From NCBI GenBank assembly GCA_002337215.1, contig DDFO01000058.1, positions 12,509 through 25,873 of the forward strand: a stretch of DNA of 13,365 bases, read 5' to 3'. The notes below the pieces were generated by a model, which worked only from the letters and a program-made list of their open reading frames with translations, did no database searches and was not told the DNA's origin. Below are positions 7,470 through 13,365 of this stretch, one piece after another. Numbering within the stretch: the first letter of the stretch is position 1; each line of letters opens with the position of its first letter. The position numbers and the translations under genes are program-made. The DNA comes from Phycisphaerales bacterium UBA1926 (GTDB taxonomy: Bacteria; Planctomycetota; Phycisphaerae; Phycisphaerales; UBA1924).

Positions 7470-7933
7470 CAGCGACGACCTTCGATTCATGCCTGTTTGA
7501 TGAGCCCAACCGCGGCCGGGCGAGAAAACTGCTCGAGCTTTGCGGCCCGGTTGCGTCGTCCCCGTTCGAGACTCTGATTGATCGACTTGAGCAAGCGGCA
7601 ACCGATGCGTGGGTTCGTGATGCGCTCTCAGGCGTGCGCACACCCGAGGGCTTTGACGCCGAGCGTGTAGTGAACGAAGGCGTCGGCGGGATAGGTGCCG
7701 CTGAGGACTTGAAGGCTGAGGCGAAACGACGCATGCGCAACGCGCACAACGGGGATGATCGCGAATCAGCCGTCCTAATCTACACCTTAGCGGTCGGTGC
7801 CGCTGCGTTCCACCACGGCGTGTCGATCTCCAGCCGGCCTAGAGATAAGGTCATCGAGCATCTTCTCGCCCTAGCCGGGGTTCTCAGCGGCCCGCTGGCC
7901 GAGGTCGCGGAGGGCGCGGCGGGCCGGCTCTAA
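7466..7933 (+). CDS. Unknown 155-aa protein translationally coupled to the ECF sigma factor
   Basis: I do not recognise this family. The ATG at 7466 overlaps the sigma stop (ATGA) and is preceded by GGAGGGA 5 nt away, so coupled translation is likely. A longer frame back to 7382 lies wholly within the sigma gene and is not needed. The protein is predicted helical and soluble, with no signal peptide. Residues 80-97 are charged (EDLKAEAKRRMRN). Residues 101-117 are hydrophobic (SAVLIYTLAVGAAAFHHG), too short and polar for a confident membrane helix. The tail (127-155) is an Ala/Leu-rich helix. Coupling suggests a stoichiometric partner such as an anti-sigma or co-regulator, possibly a kinase substrate. 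I see no ZAS zinc motif (H..C..C), so it is not a classical anti-sigma. The function is inferred from context only. Confidence 0.75.
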   Translation: MTATTFDSCLFDEPNRGRARKLLELCGPVASSPFETLIDRLEQAATDAWVRDALSGVRTPEGFDAERVVNEGVGGIGAAEDLKAEAKRRMRNAHNGDDRESAVLIYTLAVGAAAFHHGVSISSRPRDKVIEHLLALAGVLSGPLAEVAEGAAGRL

Positions 7934-7958
7934 TTCTTGTTCCGTTTCTCGGTCCGAT

Positions 7959-7971
7959 CGCGTGGCACGCG
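7959..7971. repeat. 13-bp odd palindrome between operons
   Basis: CGCGTG and CACGCG flank a single G. As RNA it could form only a 4-5 bp stem with a small loop and has no T-run, so a protein-binding site is as likely as a weak terminator. Chance is possible in GC-rich DNA. Confidence 0.3.
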
Positions 7972-8128
7972 GCTTCTCCCTCGATACAAAAATCGGATCC
8001 CTGCCGGAAAACTATTTTTTCTGCGGAGACGATTTCGTTAAGTTGATGGCGGGCGGCGCATGCTGGGGCGTGGCGGATCTCTCTGGTGCTGTATGTATCA
8101 GTTTGGCCCAACATCAATTTCAGGGTTT

Positions 8129-8136
8129 GGGGGGAG
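8129..8136 (+). promoter_or_regulatory. Ribosome binding site of the large FG-GAP gene
   Basis: A GGGGGGAG tract ends 2 nt before the ATG at 8139, with its G-rich core about 4-6 nt away. Together with the signal peptide beginning at this ATG it fixes the start and excludes the GTG 59 codons upstream. Confidence 0.6.
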
Positions 8137-8138
8137 AC

Positions 8139-11100
8139 ATGACACGTTCGCTTCGAGTTGTTGCTCGTCTGAGTGCGGTCGCTGCCGGCGGCCTTGCGCT
8201 CGCGGCCGAAGCACAAAAAGATTGCTTTGGGTTCATCTTCCTGGACCCGATGGGTTTCTCGATCTCGACGCCCGATCAATCGGTGCGCTATCTCGACCCG
8301 ACCGATGTGGTCGCCGAAGATCTGAACGGCGACGGATTGCCCGATCTCGTGGTATCGACGGGGCCGAAGCTGACCCAGCAGGGCTTCGGACCGGGCGACG
8401 TGGTCTCAGTACTCACCCAACTTCCGAACGATGCCTTCGGCGCTCCGGTTCCCATCTTCGAGACTTCCGGGAACCCATCGGGCCCTTCGATCCGAGCGGT
8501 CGAGGTTGGAGACTTCAACGGAGACGGGCTTCCCGATATCGCGGCCGTCACCAATCGGTTCGAGGTCCGAGACCAGAACAACGATGTCATCGCGACGGCG
8601 CCCGCGGAGTTGTTGATCTCGATCAACAACGGAGGAGGGCAGTTCTTCAGCCCGCTCGCGATACCGGCGTTCTTCGGCAACCTGACGGATCTGGTGGTCG
8701 GTCATTTTAACGATGATCCGTATCTTGATGCCGCCGCGTGCGCCGAATTTAGCGGGAGCGCAAATCAGGACGTCGTGGTTTTCTGGGGCACGCCGTTCGG
8801 GCTTCCCGTGGATGTCAAGACCTATGTCGGCCCGGATAACTCGGTCTCGATTTTCTCGGCCGACATCAACGGTGATGACATGCTGGATCTGCTCGTTGCG
8901 GACCGGTCCGGCACGGGCCGGATCCGCCTGTTGATCAACAAAGGACAAACGGAGTTCGGAACGCGGACTATCGATGTCGGGTCGTCGTCACCCCCCGGGT
9001 GCCGAACGATCTCGCGGGTTGTCGCGGCGGATATCAACGGGGACCAGCAGCCCGATATCATCGCGAGCAGTTCGTGCTCTGATGCGGTCTTCGCCTGGAT
9101 GTATGTGGGCAACGACATCAACGACGATCCGGTTTTCGGGACGCGGGAGACGCTGATCGAGACCCAGGGATGCGATTGGATCGAGGTCGCGGGCGAAGGC
9201 GTGGATGGGAACGGGCCCGATCTCGATGACAACGGGCTCTCCGATCTCGTCGTATTCAACACGGACGAATCGGAGGTCCGGGTATATTCGGGCGAGGTCG
9301 CGGGGAGTTTCTGTTTGCTCGATACGCTGCTTCTTACGGCTCCGCAGCGCGGCGTGATCGCCAACATCGAAGGCGACGCTTCGAACGATGACGATGTTGA
9401 CATCGTCGTTGTTTCGGACACGCCGAGTTTTGGCACGGTGGTCGTCGTCTCAAACGGAGGCGATCGGAATTGTGACGCCATCGATGGCGATGAGACGCCC
9501 GATGACCTGCAGGACTTCATGGGCATCGCGACCTGGAACTTTGCCGAGAACGGCTCGTTCCACGACGAAAACGTCTGGTGTCCGATCGAGATACCCGATG
9601 AGAACAAGAAGATCCTCTTCAAGCGAGACGGGATGTACACCGTTGAGTTGGGGCGTGAATGCGGAACGCCGGGCTGTGAGCAGTACCGCGTGCAACGGTT
9701 CACGGTCGAAGCGGGCATGCCGAGCATCGAGGCGTTCGGTGCTTCTTCGCCCAATCTTACGATTGGAGACGACCGCGCCGAGGGCCAGGGAGGAGGGGAT
9801 CTCTCGGTCGGGACGCTCAGCGGGACGCCAGCGGTGCTCGAGATTCTCTCGGGGGAACTGACCGTCGGGTTCAACCTGTTCGAGCGGCGTGACACGGTGA
9901 ACATCGGTGTGAAGCCGGGAACCGAGGGCGCGATCATTCTTGACGGCCCGGGAGCCCGACTCGACGCACGCGCAGCGCGGGTCCATATCGGGACCGAGGG
10001 CTCCGGGACACTGAGCCTGAACCGCGGTTTCTTCGAGGCGGGCGAGGTCACTCTGGGGCAGGCCGGGTCGGACCCCCAGCCGAGAGGCCGGATGATCGTG
10101 CGCGGAAACGCGTTTGCGAATATCGAGGCGGCGATCAACATCTTCAGCGGAGGCGAGTTGAACGCCTACGACAGCGCCTCGATCTTCAGTTCTGGCACGG
10201 TCTCCGTCCTGGGTGGTTCGATCACGGGGAGCATGAACGAGGGCAGCAACGGGATCACCGCTGGGACGAACAACCGGGGACTCGTCTCGCCCGGCGACGC
10301 CGACGATCCAATTGGGCGGCTGAACTTCAGCAGCACCTATACCCAGCGCGACGGGAACAGCGAGACGACGGGACGGCTCGCGATCGATGTCGCCGGAGTC
10401 GGCGAAGGCGAGCACGACGTTGTCAACGTGAATGGGCTCGCGACGCTCGGAGGCGTGCTGACTGTCAACGCGACGGCGGATCTCGGCGCGCTTAGCGTGG
10501 ACACGGACCCGGTCCGCTTCCTTGAGGCGAGCAGCATCTCAGGGCAGTTCGATGTTGCCCTCCTCCCGGGGCTGCGCGATGGTCGGTTCTTCAACCTTGC
10601 GTACGACCGGTCCGTGCCGGGCAAGCAACGCGCGGTGCTCGAGGTCTCGTCGCTCGGCGATGAGTTCGGTTTCGACGGCACCATCAATCCGAACCTCGAC
10701 GCGGTGGGGGGCCCCATTGCCGTCGGAGTCGCGCACATGAATGACGACGGCGAACCCGGGCCCGGCGACGATTTCCTTGACGTCGTGGTCGTGATCTCTG
10801 GAGACCCGGATGCGCCGCAGCCCGTCCCGGGCGCGTTGCTTGTTCTGCTCAACGCCGGGTTCGAGACCGACGGCACGTGGGCCGGGTTCAGCAACGCGAT
10901 CAATCGGACGTTGGGGATGGGCCCGACCGCGCTCGATATCGGCGATCTCGACGGTGACGGCACCAACGATATCGCGGTCACCCACCGCAATGAAGGCGCC
11001 GACGAGATCCGTATTGGGCTGAACTCGGACAACGACGGAGACGTCACGTTCTTCCCGAACCAGATGTTCGTCAACGATCCAACGGCGATCGTGATCGCCG

Positions 11101-12104
11101 ACTTCAACGAGGACGGTGGCAACGATGTCGCCGTCGTGGGTGTGGACAGCATGGGCGAGGGCTCGCTCGTTGTCCGACTCAACACCAACACCACGGTGGG
11201 CAACGACTGGCAAGGCTTGGACGTGACCGCTCGGGCCTTCCCGTCCGGCGGCGGGACGACGTTCATGGAAGTGGGGGATTTCGACAACGACACCTGCATC
11301 GATATCTTCCTGACAAGCGACGGAGACGGCGGGTTGAACATCTTTACCAACCAGGGCGTCGCGGTGAACGAGGACTGGAACGGGTTCGATGACAAGGCCG
11401 TGATCGCGACGGGGCCGCGACCGGCTGCCGCGTACGCTGCGGATCTCAACCTTGATTCGGATCCAAGCGCCGACCCCGCGGTGAACCTCGATGACATCAT
11501 CGTCGTCGATCGCGAGTTGAATCAGCTCACCGTTCTCCTGAACAACAACGCGACCCCGGGCATCCTTCGGTTCAGCCCACCGGCCGCGATTCCGTTTGAA
11601 CCCTCGCCGATCGCAGTGACCGCCGGGGACTATGACGGGGATGGCGATCCCGATGTCGCGACGATCGTTCTCGACGGTGGCATGCAGAGTCGTTCGTTGC
11701 TGCTTCTTCGGAACGATCTCGACATAGGGACCGGTCAGGTGCAGTTCGCCGAAGACGATCTCGGCGTTCCGCAACCGGCGAATCCCGTGCTGCTTGCATC
11801 TGGTGACGTCAGTCTTGATGAGAATGAAGATCTGATCGCCATCACTGGTCATCTCCAGAACCCGGGCATGCCCCGCGGCGGGAGCCCGTCGGAACTCCGT
11901 CCGTTCTTCATCGTCCCGCAGGCCGCGGGATGCAATCCGGCGGACCTGGCTGAGCCATTCGACGTGCTCGATCTCGAGGACATCTCCGTCTTCGTGACGG
12001 GTTTCACGAGCGGCGACCCCGTTGTTGATTTTGATCAGAACGGGGTCTACGACCTCGCCGACATCACGGTGTTCGTGACCGGATTCGAGGCGGGTTGCCC
12101 CTGA
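8139..12104 (+). CDS. Secreted double beta-propeller (FG-GAP/VCBS) protein with solenoid insert and GC-type dockerin
   Basis: The 1321-aa protein starts with a signal peptide (basic MTRSLRVVAR, Ala/Leu core, likely cut at AEA|QK, about residue 25). Seven Asp-rich D-x-N/D-G-D-type VCBS/FG-GAP repeats follow, at about 61, 125, 189, 242, 298, 361 and 411. That is the number and spacing of an integrin-like seven-bladed propeller with calcium loops. Residues about 465-535 are a W-rich linker with four cysteines. Residues about 540-700 are Gly-rich solenoid repeats (VGTLSG, VHIGTEGSGTLSL). Residues about 735-845 resemble the closing module of autotransporter-associated strands (DVVNVNGLATLGGVLTV). 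Seven more VCBS repeats lie at about 866, 936, 988, 1047, 1102, 1164 and 1223. Residues 1264-1321 start GC and end GCP and contain a duplicated D..DI.VFVTGF motif with one canonical calcium loop (DFDQNGVYDLAD), matching what I know as the GC-type dockerin of planctomycetes. It is probably cell-surface or matrix. A paralogue follows. Confidence 0.88.
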   Translation: MTRSLRVVARLSAVAAGGLALAAEAQKDCFGFIFLDPMGFSISTPDQSVRYLDPTDVVAEDLNGDGLPDLVVSTGPKLTQQGFGPGDVVSVLTQLPNDAFGAPVPIFETSGNPSGPSIRAVEVGDFNGDGLPDIAAVTNRFEVRDQNNDVIATAPAELLISINNGGGQFFSPLAIPAFFGNLTDLVVGHFNDDPYLDAAACAEFSGSANQDVVVFWGTPFGLPVDVKTYVGPDNSVSIFSADINGDDMLDLLVADRSGTGRIRLLINKGQTEFGTRTIDVGSSSPPGCRTISRVVAADINGDQQPDIIASSSCSDAVFAWMYVGNDINDDPVFGTRETLIETQGCDWIEVAGEGVDGNGPDLDDNGLSDLVVFNTDESEVRVYSGEVAGSFCLLDTLLLTAPQRGVIANIEGDASNDDDVDIVVVSDTPSFGTVVVVSNGGDRNCDAIDGDETPDDLQDFMGIATWNFAENGSFHDENVWCPIEIPDENKKILFKRDGMYTVELGRECGTPGCEQYRVQRFTVEAGMPSIEAFGASSPNLTIGDDRAEGQGGGDLSVGTLSGTPAVLEILSGELTVGFNLFERRDTVNIGVKPGTEGAIILDGPGARLDARAARVHIGTEGSGTLSLNRGFFEAGEVTLGQAGSDPQPRGRMIVRGNAFANIEAAINIFSGGELNAYDSASIFSSGTVSVLGGSITGSMNEGSNGITAGTNNRGLVSPGDADDPIGRLNFSSTYTQRDGNSETTGRLAIDVAGVGEGEHDVVNVNGLATLGGVLTVNATADLGALSVDTDPVRFLEASSISGQFDVALLPGLRDGRFFNLAYDRSVPGKQRAVLEVSSLGDEFGFDGTINPNLDAVGGPIAVGVAHMNDDGEPGPGDDFLDVVVVISGDPDAPQPVPGALLVLLNAGFETDGTWAGFSNAINRTLGMGPTALDIGDLDGDGTNDIAVTHRNEGADEIRIGLNSDNDGDVTFFPNQMFVNDPTAIVIADFNEDGGNDVAVVGVDSMGEGSLVVRLNTNTTVGNDWQGLDVTARAFPSGGGTTFMEVGDFDNDTCIDIFLTSDGDGGLNIFTNQGVAVNEDWNGFDDKAVIATGPRPAAAYAADLNLDSDPSADPAVNLDDIIVVDRELNQLTVLLNNNATPGILRFSPPAAIPFEPSPIAVTAGDYDGDGDPDVATIVLDGGMQSRSLLLLRNDLDIGTGQVQFAEDDLGVPQPANPVLLASGDVSLDENEDLIAITGHLQNPGMPRGGSPSELRPFFIVPQAAGCNPADLAEPFDVLDLEDISVFVTGFTSGDPVVDFDQNGVYDLADITVFVTGFEAGCP

Positions 12105-12383
12105 TCGATTCCGGAGCCACGCACGCGGAAGGTCGCTGGGCGGTTATCAGCAGGAGGTGAACCCGGTTGGCGGATATCGGAACCGTTGCGGTGCTTCTCA
12201 ATTTCATCAGTTGTTTCTGATCTCGATCAATATACTGCGATCTTGTTTCGATCGGTTGTTTGGCTACACTCTGTTTCTGCCGGAATCGGGGGGGCACGGC
12301 TTGGGAGAGGGTCATCGTGAGGAATCCGGCGGCGGCGAAGTAGGGTGCCATCCCTCGCGTCCGACCGGGAGGGAGGACTTCAG
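12105..12383 (+). promoter_or_regulatory. Intergenic promoter region before second FG-GAP gene
   Basis: This 279-bp gap has no supported gene. An AT-richer, GATC-dense stretch (12205-12275) stands out from its GC-rich surroundings and is the likely promoter. One candidate is TTGTTT (12243-12248), a 16-bp spacer, and TACACT (12265-12270). A good isolated -10 (TATACT, 12231-12236) has no properly spaced -35. No hairpin with a T-run is visible after the first gene, so no terminator is called. Confidence 0.35.
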
Positions 12384-13365
12384 ATGTTGGGAATCGGTGA
12401 ATCCAGCCTTCGCGGTGCGGTTGTGCTTCGTTCAATTTCGGCCCGCAACGCATCACGAGGTATCCGGGCTCTTGCTGTCGCCTGTGCGATGCTGCCGTTG
12501 ACACCGACCTCGAATGCGCAGAGCTGTGACAGCTCGATCGTTTTCGAGCCCATGCACGTCATCACAGGGAACGGCCCGGCAGGCCTCACCGTCGCGGATG
12601 TGGATCTCGACGGGCGGCTCGACATTCTTACCGCGAACTTCGATGGCGCGAATGCGTCGCTTCTCTACCAGAACCCGGCCGGGGGGTTCGACGCACCGAT
12701 CCCGGTCCTCGTCGGCCTGACGCGCTGCAACGACATCTTGGTCGATGACCTCGACGGGGACCCATTCCCCGACATCGTCGCGATCACCGCGGGATCCAGC
12801 GGTACAGGGCAGATCTCGCTCCGATTCCAGACAGGCCCTGACCAGTTCACCAACCAGATCGGGTTCTTTGGAATCGACGACGCGTTTCGCGGGTTTTCGA
12901 TCGCGGACTTTGACATGGATGGTGCGAAGGACGCCGCTGTGATCTCGGAGTTTGCGCAAGACGACGACATGCTCATGTTCTGGAACAACGGGGCGGGGCT
13001 CTTCTTCGAGCGCACCTCCGTCTCTGCGGCGGGGAATATCGAGGGGACCTCGCTCGCCACAGCAGATTTCAACCTCGATGGATTGCCGGACATCGTCGCA
13101 ACCGATCGGGGCGGAGATGATGTGCTGGTCTTCGAGAACCTCGGGTCGAGGCAGTTCGCGTCGAGCTCGTTCGACGCCGTGGCATCCGGGACAGGGCTGT
13201 CCACCAATCCGACCCGTGTCGAGGTTGCCGATCTCAACGGAGACGCGTTCCCTGATATCGTGGTCTCTCTGAAGAACGCCAACTCCGCCACCGGCGCGAT
13301 CGTCGGTTTCATCAATGACGGCGGTCCGACCGTCTCTTTCTCGGTGGTGCCGGGCAACGCCCCGC
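12384..13365 (+). CDS. Secreted FG-GAP/VCBS beta-propeller protein, truncated by window end
   Basis: GGAGG lies 7-8 nt before the ATG, giving a strong start; 327 codons are visible and the frame is open at the right edge. A long signal peptide (basic RGIR, core ALAVACAMLPLT) probably ends at SNA|QS, about residue 46. Five VCBS/FG-GAP repeats follow at regular 49-55 residue spacing, near residues 72, 121, 175, 228 and 283 (for example DFNLDGLPDIVAT and DLNGDAFPDIVV), consistent with the first five blades of a seven-bladed propeller. Each carries an Asp-rich calcium-type loop. The protein is a paralogue of the gene upstream in architecture, so a solenoid or a GC-type dockerin may follow beyond the edge, but that is inference. 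It is likely exported to the cell surface or periplasm; ligand unknown. Confidence 0.87.
   Translation, partial: MLGIGESSLRGAVVLRSISARNASRGIRALAVACAMLPLTPTSNAQSCDSSIVFEPMHVITGNGPAGLTVADVDLDGRLDILTANFDGANASLLYQNPAGGFDAPIPVLVGLTRCNDILVDDLDGDPFPDIVAITAGSSGTGQISLRFQTGPDQFTNQIGFFGIDDAFRGFSIADFDMDGAKDAAVISEFAQDDDMLMFWNNGAGLFFERTSVSAAGNIEGTSLATADFNLDGLPDIVATDRGGDDVLVFENLGSRQFASSSFDAVASGTGLSTNPTRVEVADLNGDAFPDIVVSLKNANSATGAIVGFINDGGPTVSFSVVPGNAP

Larger units (their letters stand above)
7934..8138. other. Intergenic leader before the large FG-GAP protein
   Basis: This 205-bp gap contains no gene that I can support. It carries a 13-bp dyad (CGCGTG-G-CACGCG, 7959-7971) just after the unknown gene's stop, an AT-rich patch near 8008-8020 and another near 8108-8120. 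The promoter of the downstream gene is presumably here, but I find no convincing -35/-10 pair. No T-tailed terminator is visible. Confidence 0.35.

Noticed and set aside
7962..8138. Longer FG-GAP start at GTG 7962
   Set aside because: It would bury the signal peptide 59 residues inside the protein; ATG 8139 has a G-rich ribosome site and begins a proper signal peptide.
8822..11852. Several 320-440 codon minus-strand frames opposite the large FG-GAP gene
   Set aside because: Low-complexity Ser/Pro/Arg translations without domains or ribosome sites; the plus-strand frame has coherent repeats, a signal peptide and a dockerin-like tail.
12157..12501. 114-codon GTG frame preceded by AGGAGG between the two FG-GAP genes
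   Set aside because: The AGGAGG overlaps the GTG itself and cannot serve as its ribosome site. The frame overlaps the start of the downstream secreted protein and has no recognisable features.
1..13365. CRISPR arrays, tRNA or rRNA genes, insertion sequences
   Set aside because: No regularly spaced direct repeats, cloverleaf sequences, rRNA-like stretches or transposase motifs were found by reading.

Overview
The window looks like a chromosome fragment from a Planctomycetota bacterium, most likely class Phycisphaerae. The grounds are GC-rich coding DNA, a planctomycete-style ECF sigma factor beside a membrane-anchored Ser/Thr kinase with a repeat tail, and large secreted FG-GAP/VCBS proteins, one of which ends in a Cys-bounded duplicated 'GC-type dockerin'. 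This assignment is inference from gene content; no rRNA or other marker gene is present.

Layout. (1) Positions 1-3753, minus strand: a compact contractile-injection (type VI secretion) cargo cassette. In transcription order it holds vgrG (3753-1678), an unrecognised 196-aa gene 12 bp downstream (1665-1075), and, with an ATGA overlap, a PAAR-like putative effector that runs off the left edge (1078-1). (2) Positions 3928-6597, minus strand: an 889-aa Hanks-type Ser/Thr kinase with one transmembrane helix and a TPR-like C-terminal half. It lies 174 bp upstream of vgrG in the same orientation, and the gap contains a perfect 8-bp hairpin. (3) Positions 6598-6791: a divergent control region with two dyads. 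(4) Positions 6792-7933, plus strand: an ECF sigma factor and an unrecognised 155-aa gene joined by an ATGA overlap. (5) Positions 8139-13365, plus strand: two tandem exported FG-GAP/VCBS beta-propeller proteins. The first is complete (1321 aa) with two seven-repeat propellers flanking an autotransporter-like beta-solenoid and a terminal dockerin-like module. The second is cut by the right edge.

How the genes may work together. The sigma factor and kinase are divergently transcribed, a common pairing in this phylum, so the kinase could relay an envelope or cytoplasmic signal to the sigma factor or its small partner. The kinase is also co-oriented with the vgrG cassette, so the sigma/kinase module may control deployment or expression of the injected effector; this is inference. 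The two large secreted proteins look like an independent cell-surface locus.

There is no tRNA, rRNA, CRISPR array or insertion sequence that I can see. No gap between genes exceeds 300 bp. The least understood parts are the two coupled unknown genes (1075-1665 and 7466-7933) and the unseen C-terminal toxin of the leftmost gene.
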